Assembly (NCBI GenBank): GCA_018402455.1
Contig: JAGYIG010000004.1
Span: 83,008 to 147,007 of the forward strand
Length of the DNA stretch: 64,000 nt
Direction of reading: 5' to 3'
Source of the DNA: Opitutaceae bacterium
Lineage (GTDB): Bacteria > Verrucomicrobiota > Verrucomicrobiia > Opitutales > Opitutaceae
Made by a program: the position numbers and the translations under genes. Positions 42,154 through 52,247 of the stretch are shown piece by piece. The notes under the pieces are model-generated. The model saw nothing but the letters and a program-made list of their open reading frames with translations, was not told the origin of the DNA and made no database searches. The number at the start of each line of letters is the position of its first letter. Positions within the stretch are counted from its first letter, which is position 1.

Positions 42154-44157
42154 TTACAGCAGCGGCGCGATGACCAGGGCCACGATCGACATCACGTTGA
42201 TCAGGATGTTCATCGACGGACCGGAGGTGTCCTTGAGGGGGTCACCCACGGTGTCACCGACCACGCAGGCGCGGTGGGCGTCGGAGTTTTTCCCGCCGTG
42301 GTGACCTTGCTCGACATATTTCTTGGCGTTGTCCCAGGCCCCACCGGAGTTGGCCATAAAGAGCGCGAGCAGCACACAGCCGAGCAACGCCCCCACCAAC
42401 ATGCCGCCGAGGGTGGCCGCACCGAACCCAAAGCCCACCGCCACCGGCGTGAGGATGGCAATCGCCGCTGGCGCAATCATGCGCTGCAGGGCCGAGTCGG
42501 TGGCGATGCGGATGCAGGTTTCCGAATCCGGCTTGCCGGTGCCTTCGAGCAGACCCGGGATCTCGCGGAACTGCCGCCGGATTTCTTCCACCATGGCCTG
42601 CGCCGCCTCGCCCACCGCCGTCATGGTCAACGCACTCACCAAAAAGGGCACGAAGCCCCCGATGAACACGCCGGTCAGCACGCGCGGATCCGAGAGCAGG
42701 AGCTGGAAGTCCGCGTTGTGCAGCTTCACCACGTTGATGAAGGCTGCGATGATCGCGAGGGACGCCAAGGACGCGGCGCCGATGGCGAAGCCCTTGCCGA
42801 TCGCCGCCGTGGTGTTGCCCACCTCGTCCAAGGCATCGGTGATCGCCCGGGTCTTTTTGCCGAGACCCGCCATTTCGGCGATGCCCCCGGCGTTGTCCGC
42901 GATGGGACCGTAGGCATCGATACTCATCGTGATTCCGATGGTGGCCAACATGCCCACCGCCGCGATCCCCACGCCATAAAGTCCGGCGAAGTGACTCGCC
43001 CCCAGCAGCACCATCGCCACCACCGCGAGAGGAATCACCACCGACATCATCCCCACGGCGAGCCCGCGAATGATCACCGTCGCCACGCCCGTCTTCGCCG
43101 CATCGGCGATGGAGCGCATCGGTTTACCCCCCGTGTAATATTCGGTCGCCAAACCAATCGTGATTCCGCCCACCGAGCCGAGCACCACGCAGAGCCACAC
43201 CTTGAGGCTCACGTCCGCCAGGGTGATCACGCCCGCCGCTGCCAGGACAAAGAGCAGCGCCGCACTCATCGTGCCGGTGCGCAAGGCCTTGGCCGGGGCC
43301 AGCCCGGAAAATACCCGCACAATGGTGATCCCGACAAAGGAACACAGCAGTCCCGTGGACGCCAAGGCGAGCGGCAGGAACATCAGGTCCAGCGGACTCT
43401 GGGCGATCGCCTCCCACTGTGACGCCACCAGCGTCGCGGCGATCGCCATGGAGGCGATCATCGCGTTGCAATAGGACTCGAACAGGTCGGACCCCATGCC
43501 GGCGACGTCACCCACGTTGTCACCCACGTTGTCGGCGATCACGCCGGGGTTGCGCGGGTCATCCTCGGGAATGCCCGCCTCCACCTTGCCCACCAGATCC
43601 GCGCCGACATCGGCGGCTTTGGTGAAAATGCCACCACCGATCCGAAAGAAGATCGCGACCAGCGAAGCGCCCATGGCAAAGCCGTGGATCACGTGCACAT
43701 CGGCCGCGGTCTCGCCAAACCACAAAAACAGGCCGCCGACGCCCAACAAGCCCATCGACGCCACCGTGAGTCCCATGATCGACCCGCCAAAGAACGCGGT
43801 GGTCAGCGCCGCGCCCGACCCCTTTTCGTGCGCGGCGACCGTCGTGCGCACGTTGATGTGCGTGGCGGCATACATGCCGATCCAGCCCGCGAGCGAGGAC
43901 GCCAGCGCCCCGAGAAAAAAGGCCACCGACTCCCACGGGTCCTTGAAGATCAACAGACCGCCGACCACGACCGCGAAGAGCGCGATCAACCGCAGTTCCC
44001 GCCGCATGAACAGCATCGCCCCCGCGTGAATCTGAGCGCCGATATCCGCAACTTTACCGGTGCCGCCCGACTGTCGACGAAGGCGGAAGAACAAGGTTCC
44101 GGCCACGGCCAGACCGATGAGGCCGAGCCCGGGCACCAAAACATGAAGAGGCTGCAT
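42154..44157 (-). CDS. hppA: membrane-bound ion-translocating pyrophosphatase (K+-dependent type)
   Basis: A 667-residue integral membrane pyrophosphatase with about 16 spans. Substrate and metal motifs are in place: [20 protein letters not shown] and [40 protein letters not shown] and [20 protein letters not shown]. The segment [14 protein letters not shown] has Ala where K+-independent enzymes have Lys, so it should be the K+-stimulated type. That group pumps Na+ or H+; the sequence alone does not let me choose. The enzyme conserves energy from PPi. Confidence 0.95.
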   Translation of the reverse strand: MQPLHVLVPGLGLIGLAVAGTLFFRLRRQSGGTGKVADIGAQIHAGAMLFMRRELRLIALFAVVVGGLLIFKDPWESVAFFLGALASSLAGWIGMYAATHINVRTTVAAHEKGSGAALTTAFFGGSIMGLTVASMGLLGVGGLFLWFGETAADVHVIHGFAMGASLVAIFFRIGGGIFTKAADVGADLVGKVEAGIPEDDPRNPGVIADNVGDNVGDVAGMGSDLFESYCNAMIASMAIAATLVASQWEAIAQSPLDLMFLPLALASTGLLCSFVGITIVRVFSGLAPAKALRTGTMSAALLFVLAAAGVITLADVSLKVWLCVVLGSVGGITIGLATEYYTGGKPMRSIADAAKTGVATVIIRGLAVGMMSVVIPLAVVAMVLLGASHFAGLYGVGIAAVGMLATIGITMSIDAYGPIADNAGGIAEMAGLGKKTRAITDALDEVGNTTAAIGKGFAIGAASLASLAIIAAFINVVKLHNADFQLLLSDPRVLTGVFIGGFVPFLVSALTMTAVGEAAQAMVEEIRRQFREIPGLLEGTGKPDSETCIRIATDSALQRMIAPAAIAILTPVAVGFGFGAATLGGMLVGALLGCVLLALFMANSGGAWDNAKKYVEQGHHGGKNSDAHRACVVGDTVGDPLKDTSGPSMNILINVMSIVALVIAPLL

Positions 44158-44225
44158 ATAGAACGAAGGACCACCGGCGAGGCCCGCCGGCTAAGTGAGG
44201 TTTAGGGGTAAAAAGGGTGACGGGC

Positions 44226-45005
44226 TCAGTAGCCCTTCATCGCCTGGGCGGAGTGCCACCACAGGTGATGATCGGATTCGATCGTATCGGCATCGGGCAA
44301 CGGGAAGTATTTCATCTCCCCGCCTCCCCCGACGAATAATCCACTGCGCACCAAGTAGAACAACAAATCGGGCCGCAGTCCGCGGTTCACGATCTTGGTC
44401 GGTCGACCGACCTTGCCGGACAATGAATCAAAGCACTCGCGAATGTGATCAGAAACCGAGTAAAGGGTGCCCGGCACCTCCGGCCGCTCAGGGTTGTAGG
44501 CCAAGCCGCCAATCTTGAGATCCAGAAAAGCGATTGCCGGCAGGGAGACAAACGCATCCGGGTCGGTCACCGCGTCACAAAAAGCCCTGGGGCGCAGCCG
44601 ACTCGCCACCCGTGGATACACCGGGCCCAGTTCCTGATAAAGGAAGTTAGCCTCACGATCATCCTTGGGACTCCACTCCCCCGGGGGCATGGGCAGCGAA
44701 ACTCCGGCAGGGGTCGTCAGGTAGGCGCAGGTCATGGCCGCGTAGGGCACGCGACCAAGCACGTTGTGGATGGCCACATAAACGGAGCGGCGCGGGGATC
44801 CGTCTTCATGGGCCACACACCGCTTGAGCGCTTCTTCGATGCGGAAGGCGGCAAGGTCGGCACTGAGATCGACTTCGATGAACACGGCCGGCCCTTCGAT
44901 CTGGCGTTTGGAGCCCGTGGCGATGTAGCGGCCGAATTCCGCGGGCGGAAGTTGCGAGAGGATGAGCGCCTCGGGGATGAGGCTGAGGTAGAGGTGGGAT
45001 TCCAT
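44226..45005 (-). CDS. hypothetical protein (259 aa)
   Basis: A 259-residue soluble protein starting MESHLYLSLIPEALILSQLP. It contains QIEGPAVFIEVDLSADLAAF and an N-terminal part devoted to short strands, and ends DHHLWWHSAQAMKGY. No family I recognise; the AIHNVLGRVPYAAMTCAYLT stretch may be a core strand-helix. The start at 45005 is preferred to a longer frame to 45032 because it fits the density of the rest. Downstream of it is hppA in the same direction, 68 bases away. Confidence 0.72.
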   Translation of the reverse strand: MESHLYLSLIPEALILSQLPPAEFGRYIATGSKRQIEGPAVFIEVDLSADLAAFRIEEALKRCVAHEDGSPRRSVYVAIHNVLGRVPYAAMTCAYLTTPAGVSLPMPPGEWSPKDDREANFLYQELGPVYPRVASRLRPRAFCDAVTDPDAFVSLPAIAFLDLKIGGLAYNPERPEVPGTLYSVSDHIRECFDSLSGKVGRPTKIVNRGLRPDLLFYLVRSGLFVGGGGEMKYFPLPDADTIESDHHLWWHSAQAMKGY

Positions 45006-45136
45006 GCGGCGGGGTGACCGAATTGAACGCACCGTAACCCTTCCGAAACAGAGTGCCAGCGGGAAAGGGTTGAAAATTTATGAAAACCGGGTCGCCCCCT
45101 CGGCCAGCGCCGGACCCCGTTCTCATTCGCCCCCGC

Positions 45137-47446
45137 TCATGCGACCGCGCCGGGCCGTATCGCTGAGTCCCGCAATTCATCGCGGTAGGTCCGCCGGTAT
45201 CGCCGGGAGAAATATCCCGGGGACAGGCCGACGGCATGGGCGACTTCCGCGAGCGTCTCATGGCTTCCGGAACACAGGAGGTGGCGCCCCCGCTCCAAAC
45301 GCCGTTGTAGCAGCAGAGCCGACGGCGACATCCCGAAATGCTCCCGCACCCGCCGCTGCAGTTGCCGCGGGCTGTAAGAGAGTTTTTGGGCCAGCTCCCC
45401 GACATCAAAATCCGCCCGGCCGAGGTGCTCCGCCACGCAGGCTTCCAACCGCTCACGCCAGGCATTGTCGGTCGATGCCTCACTGAGGCCCCACGGCACC
45501 CGGGAACGCAGACGCTGCAGAAGCTCCGCCACGGAAAACGGTTTGGCGATGTAGTCATCGGCCCCGGCTTGCAGTCCCTCCACGCGGTGGTCGACCGAGC
45601 CCTTGGCCGAGAGCAGGAGCACCGGCACGTCCCGCCAACGGGCGGCGGCTTTGAGCCGACGGCACAGTTCCAAACCGTCCACGTGCGGCATCATGACATC
45701 GGACACGATGATTTCGGGCGCATACGTTGCCAGGCCCTCCCACGCCCGCCGCCCATCCACCGCCTCGCTCACGAGGTAGTAGGGATCGAGGTTCATGCGC
45801 AGATAGGCGCGCATGTCCTCATTGTCCTCCACCAACAACAGGCGCGGCCGATGGGCGGCGTATTCCACCAGCCCCACCGGAGTCGCCGTCGCCACCGTGC
45901 CGCCCACCGTATGCGGGCGGGGTTCGGCACCGGCCGACGTGTCGATGTCGTCAGGATCAAAGTGTTCGCAGCCCAATTTGAGCTCAAAAAAGAACGTGCT
46001 GCCCGCGCCCGGCGTGCTCTCCACGCCGACCGTGCCGCCGTGCATCTCGACCATCTCGCGGGCCAGGGCGAGCCCGATGCCCATGCCCTCATGTTCGCGG
46101 GACAAGCTGGTGTCGGCCTGGAAAAACCGTTCAAACACCCGCTGCCGCGTCGCCTCATCCATGCCCGGCCCGTCGTCCCGCACGGAGACCCGCACCCGCC
46201 CCGACGCATCGGAGGATTCCTCCTCCGCGACAATCCTGACCAATACCCGCCCCTCGCGCGGCGAGTAACGCATGGCGTTGGCCACCAGATTGGTCACCAC
46301 CTTCTCCAATTTGGTCGCATCAAAAAACACCTCCAGCCCTTCCGGGGCTTCGTAGTCCAGCCGGATTGATTTTTCGGCGATCACCGGGGCGAAGGAATCC
46401 AGCTCGCGGCGCACAAACTCCACCAGATCGTGCTGGTTGATCTTCAGCCCGAAGGTGCCCGCATCGAGTTTCACCAGATCCATCAATTCGGAAATAAGCC
46501 CATCCAGCCGATCCACGTTGCGCAGCACGCGGCCGATCACGGCCCCGGCACTGGTGAGCGCGACGCGGCCCTCCGCCAGGTCCACCAACGGACCTCGGAT
46601 CAAGGTGAGCGGGGTTTTGAACTCGTGCGACAGGTTGGTGAGAAAATGCTGCTGCAGACGTTGGGCCTCCTCCGCGGCGTTCTTGGCGCGGCGCAATTCC
46701 TTCTCGGCTTCGAGCCGACCGGTGACTTCGCGAAAGTTGTTCACCAGCGCGCCGACGCGAGGGTCGTCGGTGGCATTGATGACGGTGCCTTCGAGGTAGA
46801 TCCAGTGACCCTCCTTGTGCTTAAAGCGCACAACCTCGGTCTCCACGATACCCGGCGCCTGGGCGAGGTGGTGAAAGCGCGGCATGGCCCGCGCCAAGTC
46901 ATCCTCGTGGCAGAAATCAAAGAGGTTCTTGCCCTCCATCTCCCAACTCTCCCAGCCGTGGATGCGTTTGTTGGACGGGCTCTCCCACAGGATTTTGGCG
47001 CCGGTATCAAAAAGGGAAATCCCCTCCGCCGAGCGTTCGATGAGCGCGTGAAAATGCTGCCCCTCGATGCGCATCCGCTCCAACGCCTCCTGCTCGGCGG
47101 TCACGTCTTCGATGTCGATGACCTGCTCCGCGCCCGCGGCACCGGACACGACCCGCAGCCGCCACCATCGCGGCAGTCCCTCCCGCTCCGCTTTGACCAG
47201 CAATGGTCCGGCAAGCGACGAAGACGATTCCAACCACCGCAGGGCGGCCGGTGGATCGGTCAGCCCTAGCAGGGCAGACCAAGAATTCTCTACCTGCGCG
47301 CCTTCCCCATGGCGCGCGCGCCAGAGCGAGTTTGCCTCCAGCCAATGATCGCGGCGCACCCTCATGAGGCACAGGTTGGAAAAGTCTGGGGAGTCAGCGC
47401 GGGAGAAAGTCATCGAGAACGGGCGAGGGCAGACCGCCAAACCCAT
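45137..47446 (-). CDS. hybrid sensor histidine kinase / response regulator with AraC-type output domain
   Basis: A 769-residue single-chain two-component protein. Domains in order: PAS (about 130-250, LIERSAEGISLFDTGAKILW), HisKA (LSHEFKTPLTLIRG, about 275), HATPase (VVTNLVANAMRYSPREG, RDDGPGMDEATRQ, GMGIGLALAREMVEMHGG), REC (LLVEDNEDMRAYLRM, Asp in IIVSDVMMPHVD, Lys in YIAKPFS), AraC HTH (LSYSPRQLQRRVREHFGMSP, LAEVAHAVGLSPGYFSRRYR). There is no membrane span, so unlike classic Bacteroides HTCS it senses a cytoplasmic signal. An in-frame ATG at 47413 is an alternative start. The divergent neighbour is the giant PEP-CTERM gene. Confidence 0.93.
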   Translation of the reverse strand: MGLAVCPRPFSMTFSRADSPDFSNLCLMRVRRDHWLEANSLWRARHGEGAQVENSWSALLGLTDPPAALRWLESSSSLAGPLLVKAEREGLPRWWRLRVVSGAAGAEQVIDIEDVTAEQEALERMRIEGQHFHALIERSAEGISLFDTGAKILWESPSNKRIHGWESWEMEGKNLFDFCHEDDLARAMPRFHHLAQAPGIVETEVVRFKHKEGHWIYLEGTVINATDDPRVGALVNNFREVTGRLEAEKELRRAKNAAEEAQRLQQHFLTNLSHEFKTPLTLIRGPLVDLAEGRVALTSAGAVIGRVLRNVDRLDGLISELMDLVKLDAGTFGLKINQHDLVEFVRRELDSFAPVIAEKSIRLDYEAPEGLEVFFDATKLEKVVTNLVANAMRYSPREGRVLVRIVAEEESSDASGRVRVSVRDDGPGMDEATRQRVFERFFQADTSLSREHEGMGIGLALAREMVEMHGGTVGVESTPGAGSTFFFELKLGCEHFDPDDIDTSAGAEPRPHTVGGTVATATPVGLVEYAAHRPRLLLVEDNEDMRAYLRMNLDPYYLVSEAVDGRRAWEGLATYAPEIIVSDVMMPHVDGLELCRRLKAAARWRDVPVLLLSAKGSVDHRVEGLQAGADDYIAKPFSVAELLQRLRSRVPWGLSEASTDNAWRERLEACVAEHLGRADFDVGELAQKLSYSPRQLQRRVREHFGMSPSALLLQRRLERGRHLLCSGSHETLAEVAHAVGLSPGYFSRRYRRTYRDELRDSAIRPGAVA

Positions 47447-47675
47447 CTGATGCTACCGGTTTCAGCTCATACGGAATTCGGCTCCGGTCAACCCGCCACC
47501 GTATTCGGACTTTCTTGCGCCGATTTCGGACATCTCCGCACAACCGTTTTACGCCTGCCTAACTGAAGCCTACGTCTGCCCTGCCTCGCGCCGGGAACAA
47601 TGGGACTGACCAAATTACCCGGGCCCTTTCTCCAGTCGCACGGACCTGTTCAGCCACCTTTTTTCCAACCAAGAC

Positions 47676-50525
47676 ATGATCTCCTCCTTTCGCCAGTTCT
47701 ACCCCGCGCTCTGCTCATGCGTACTCCTCATCGCGACCGCTTCGGGCCAAATCCTTTATTGGGACACCAGCGGCGCAAACGCGAACCGACAATCTTGGCG
47801 AACAACCGACCCTTGGTGGAGCACCTCGTCCACCGGCGGTACCGGCACCCAAGCATGGACTCAAGGCGGCACCGCCGTTTTCTCCGCGGCCACCTTCGCC
47901 CCCGGCTATTCCCTCGTTGATGTGGGTCCGGGGGTAAACGTTTCGTCCATTCAAGTCCAGGTCGGACAAATCGACCTGTGGGGCGCTGTCTACAATGGCT
48001 CTCTCGTTAACCTCTCCAGCTTCGACGTCGCGGCGGGAGCCGAAGCCACCCTCAACACCGCCCTCACCCAATTGGGCGGACCGGTCAATTTCACCAAAAC
48101 CGGCGCCGGCACATTGAATCTCACCACCACCGCCATCAACACCACCGGCTCAACCACCGTCTCCGGCGGCACGATGAACATCACCAGTCAGGGCAACCTC
48201 AGTTCGGGCAACCTGACCGTGAACAACGGAGCCACCCTCGCCAACACGGGCATCATGGAGATCAACAACCGCACGGTAAACGTCGACGGCAGTGGTTCAC
48301 TCTTCAGTTCAACCGGCTTTATCGAGCTGGGCGACGCGGGAAACACGACCCTCAACCTCACGTCCGGCGGAGCAATGACCTCCGGCAGTTCGGTCGCGCT
48401 GGGTCTCAACCCGGGGGTGACCGGCACCGCCGACGTCAGCGGAGCGGGGTCACTCCTCTCTTCCACAACCGACCTGTTCCTTGGTTTCGGTGGCGGGGGA
48501 AATATCACCGTCGACTCCGGCGGCCGCGTCAACGTCGGCAGCGTGCTGCGTTTGGCCACGAACGGCGGGTCGAGCGGCACGTTTAATCTCAACAGTGGCG
48601 GCATCCTCGCCGTCGGCGGGAGCGGCGGTATCGCCGCAGGGGCCGGCACGGCGGCGCTTAATTTTAATGGTGGTACGCTGGAAGTCACTGGCTCGGCGCT
48701 CACCACCACTGTCCCCATCACCCTAGGCGGCGCCACCACCTCGACCATCAACACCAACGGCTTGGGTGCCACGCTGTCCGGCGTGATCTCCGGCGCCGGC
48801 GGGTTGGCCAAAGACGGCGCGGGCACCTTGACGCTTTCCGCCGCCAACTCTTACGCCGGCGGCACGATCGTCAACGCCGGTACCCTCACGCTCGGCACCG
48901 CCAGCTCCCTCGGCGCGACGACCGGCAACCTCACTTTGAACGGCGGCAACCTCGATCTCGGCGGCTTCAGTCCATCCCTCGGCACCGTCATCTTCAACGG
49001 CGGTGCATTTACCAACGGCTCCCTCGCCAACGCCTCCGGCTACGACATTCGCAGCGGCACGTTCAGCATCGGCTCCGACGCGGGTTTCGGCGCTGTGCCC
49101 GGGGTGGTCACCCCGGCTTACATCAACCTCGACGGCGGCACGCTCGCCACCACCGGGTCCTTCTGGCTTTCTACCAACCGCGGTATCACGCTAGGCGCGG
49201 GAGGTGGCACCTTGGACGTCGGTTTAGGCACGAGCATTAGCTACGGTGGTGTTATCAGCGGCGCGGGCGCGCTCACCAAAAGTGGCGCGGGTGAGTTTGT
49301 GCTCGCGGGGATCCCGACCTACACTGGCAATACCACCATCGCCGCCGGCTCGGCGCGCTTCGGCGCCCCCGACTATCTGTACGGCGGAGACACCGCGCAA
49401 TGGGACAAGTTGAGCGTCTCGAGCGGGGCTCGCATCGCCGTGGATTTCTCGTCAACCGGCTTCAGCCTCGCGCAGATCAACACCCTCCTCGATGCCACGA
49501 CCTTCGCTTCCGGGACCCGCGCGCTGGACATAAATATTCCAAATAACACCACGCTTACGGAAACGTTGGACCTTGCTGGCATCTCACAGGCTGAGCTTAC
49601 GCTCAACAGCGGCACCGCGCTCAAACTCAACGGTAACCAGATCAATCTCGGCGACGCCGACAGCCTAGGCCTCACCGTTAACCTTGCGCTCACCGGCGGC
49701 ACGGACGGCGCGGACGGACTCCGCGGCGGCGTCGGTGCCAACACTAGCAATGATGGTTGGGCTGGGGCTAGCGGCACCTCCGGCGGCGTTCTATCCCTCT
49801 CCGGAGGCAACGCCACGCTCAGCCAGTCTCTGCAGCTCATCGGCGGCGACGGGGGCGACGGGGGCGACGGCCGTTACATTGCCAACACAACTCCCCTCAA
49901 CGGCTACCACGGAGGCAACGGTGGACACGGTGGCAATGGGGGCACGATTTCGATCACGGGCGGCACCCTGACATTCGCCCCCTCGGCTTCAGTCAATCTA
50001 ACCGGTGGCACGGGCGGTAGCGGCGGTTTCAGCACGTCATTTATGGGCCGTTACGGGACCGATGGGAGCGCCGGCGCCCTCGGCAGTATCTCGGTCTCTG
50101 GGGGCACCCTCGAGCTCCCATCGCTGGGGTGGCTCACCTCCTCGTTCGTCGGCAACCTGGCCTTCACCGGCGGCACCCTGCACTCCGGTGATGCCGGCGA
50201 GTCGGTGACGCTCAATGCCAGTTCGCCTTTGGGCGCAGCCTTCGCCAATCCCGCCGTCGGCGGCAACCGCACCTTGGACCTCGCGGGCAGTCTCACCTTC
50301 TCCGATCCCCTAGCCGGCCCCGGCACCCTCACTAAAGAAGGCGCGGGCACCCTCACCCTCGCCGCCGCCAGCACCCACGCGGGTGGGACGGTGGTGAACG
50401 CCGGCACGCTGCGAAATGGGATAAACGCGCTCTCAACCCCGGCGACACGCTCGTCGTCAATGCGTCCGGCACCTACGATCTCGGCTACGACCAAAGTCTT
50501 ACCGTCATTAATGGCACCGGCGTGA
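47676..50525 (+). CDS. giant PEP-CTERM autotransporter-repeat protein, N-terminal part
   Basis: The ATG at 47676 opens 949 residues with a signal (MISSFRQFYPALCSCVLLIA). Then come many autotransporter-associated beta-strand repeats, each with a variant of GAGTLTLS..N.YAGGT..N.GTL (for example DGAGTLTLSAANSYAGGTIV, EGAGTLTLAAASTHAGGTVV). A Gly-rich segment (GGDGGDGGDGRYIANTTP) lies near residue 730. The frame is lost around 50420 and coding-like text continues in other frames to 52250, then to a PEP-CTERM tail at 53768. The protein is secreted and probably surface-anchored through the exosortase. Confidence 0.85.
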   Translation: MISSFRQFYPALCSCVLLIATASGQILYWDTSGANANRQSWRTTDPWWSTSSTGGTGTQAWTQGGTAVFSAATFAPGYSLVDVGPGVNVSSIQVQVGQIDLWGAVYNGSLVNLSSFDVAAGAEATLNTALTQLGGPVNFTKTGAGTLNLTTTAINTTGSTTVSGGTMNITSQGNLSSGNLTVNNGATLANTGIMEINNRTVNVDGSGSLFSSTGFIELGDAGNTTLNLTSGGAMTSGSSVALGLNPGVTGTADVSGAGSLLSSTTDLFLGFGGGGNITVDSGGRVNVGSVLRLATNGGSSGTFNLNSGGILAVGGSGGIAAGAGTAALNFNGGTLEVTGSALTTTVPITLGGATTSTINTNGLGATLSGVISGAGGLAKDGAGTLTLSAANSYAGGTIVNAGTLTLGTASSLGATTGNLTLNGGNLDLGGFSPSLGTVIFNGGAFTNGSLANASGYDIRSGTFSIGSDAGFGAVPGVVTPAYINLDGGTLATTGSFWLSTNRGITLGAGGGTLDVGLGTSISYGGVISGAGALTKSGAGEFVLAGIPTYTGNTTIAAGSARFGAPDYLYGGDTAQWDKLSVSSGARIAVDFSSTGFSLAQINTLLDATTFASGTRALDINIPNNTTLTETLDLAGISQAELTLNSGTALKLNGNQINLGDADSLGLTVNLALTGGTDGADGLRGGVGANTSNDGWAGASGTSGGVLSLSGGNATLSQSLQLIGGDGGDGGDGRYIANTTPLNGYHGGNGGHGGNGGTISITGGTLTFAPSASVNLTGGTGGSGGFSTSFMGRYGTDGSAGALGSISVSGGTLELPSLGWLTSSFVGNLAFTGGTLHSGDAGESVTLNASSPLGAAFANPAVGGNRTLDLAGSLTFSDPLAGPGTLTKEGAGTLTLAAASTHAGGTVVNAGTLRNGINALSTPATRSSSMRPAPTISATTKVLPSLMAPA

Positions 50526-52247
50526 TTGACCTCAATTCAGGGGACCTCGCGGTCGGCGGCAGCACTGCCAATAGCCAGTTCGCTGGCACGATCATAACGG
50601 CGGATCCCACTTACCAAAGTGGTGGTGGCACCTCACCTGACCGGCGCAAATAGCTATGCGGGTGCCACGGATATTACCGGTGGCTTTCTGCGACGTTCCG
50701 CCGATACGGCCCTCGGCGCTGCCCCGAGCACCGCCACTCCGGGTCACCTCACCATTTCGAAACAGCACCCTCGTCACCTCATCGAGTTTCACGCTGGATG
50801 CACGGCGCGGCATCGCTTTAAACGGGGGGGCGGCACCATCAGCACCGCCGCCGATACCGCGCTCGCTTACGGCGGGATTATCGCTGGTTCGGGGTTTTCG
50901 TCAAAAACGGACCAGGCACCTAGAGCTCAGGGCCAGCACCTACGAAGGAGCCACCTTCATCACGGGGCATGTTGTCCGTTGGCGGAGGTGGCACCACGGG
51001 GTCCCTAGCGTCAGCCTCCATCAGCGGCTCGCAACGCGATGGTTTCAACCGTTCCGATGGCCTCACCTACGGCGGCGCGATCAACTCCGGCGGTGCTTAC
51101 CAAGCTAGGAGGGGCACCTCACCCTCACCGGCAACAACGCCTACGCCGGCGGCACCCTCGTTTCTGCCGGAATCCTTTCCGGCAACTCCGCTTCCCTCCC
51201 CGGCAATATCACCAACAACGCCGGCGTCGTCTTCGACCAAGCCACCACCGGCACCTACGCCGGCACGATGTCCGGCACCGGCTCCCTAACCAAAGCGGGC
51301 GCGGGCAATCTCACTCTGACCGGGGCCAACAACTACACCGGCGGTACCACGGTCAATGCCGGCACCCTCACCGGCAATACCGCCTCGTTATCGGGCAACC
51401 TCACCAACAACGCCGGCGTCGTCTTCGACCAAGCCACCACCGGCACTCACGCGGGCACGATGTCCGGCACCAGCTCCCCTAACCCAGCGGGCGCGAAGAC
51501 AATCTCCCACTCCCTGACCGGGGCCAGCAACTACACCGGCGGTACCACGGTCAATGCCGGCACTCTCACCGGCAATACCACCTCGTTAACGGGCAACCTC
51601 ACCAACAACGCCGGCGTCGTCTTCGACCAAGCCACCACCGGCACTTACGCGGGCACGATGTCCGGCACCGGCTCCCTCACCAAAGCGGGGGCAGGCAATC
51701 TCACTCTCACCGGCACCAACACCTACGCCGGTGGCACCTGTCAGCGCCGGCAGCCTTCCGCCGGCAGCGCCATAACCTCGGCTCCGGCAGCACATCACCA
51801 TCAGCTTGGTGGCACCCTTGCCGGTTCCGCCAGCCTCCGTCTGGACCCAGATCGTCACGGTGGATAGCTCGATGCCTCCATCACCACGGTTGACTTCCTG
51901 GGTTTGGCTCGGTTGGATCCGGCGCCTGACCGTCACCGATGGCGGTCAAGTCAACGCCGGGTCGAGCGCTGCCTTTGGCGTGCTCCGGATCCAGTTCCGG
52001 CACGGGCTCGGTATCCGGCTCCGGCTCTCGTCTCGGGTGGACACCACCCTTTTCCTCGGCTACTTCGGCGATGGGACCCTCTCTGTAGCCAGCGGTGGCA
52101 CCGTTTCCGCTCCGACCGTTTCCTTCGCTACCGCCGGCGGCTCCGGCACAGCACCCTCAACGCCGGCGGCACCCTAGGCCAGCGATATCAACACCGGTAG
52201 CGGCTCCTCCCAACTCAATCTGGCCGGCGGCACCCCTGAGGTAACCG
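50526..52247 (+). pseudogene. frame-disrupted middle of the giant PEP-CTERM gene
   Basis: The same repeat protein can be followed through here in three frames, with about ten breaks (for example TLSAGNTYAGGT-like units at 51290, 51480, 51700). The stretch 51150-51760 consists of near-identical 192- and 198-base units, each with VFDQATTGTYAGTMSGTGSL. High repeat identity makes both slippage and misassembly likely. Confidence 0.6.
51150..51760 (+). repeat. tandem 192/198-base coding repeats
   Basis: The marker GTCTTCGACCAAGCCACCAC occurs at 51229, 51421 and 51619 (spacing 192 and 198, both multiples of three) and again at 52494. The units encode beta-strand repeats of the giant PEP-CTERM protein and differ by only a few bases. 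Confidence 0.85.

Noticed and set aside
51150..51760. Regular spaced repeats that could suggest a CRISPR array
   Set aside because: The units are 192-198 bases, coding, and encode protein repeats; there is no short repeat with unique spacers and no cas gene.
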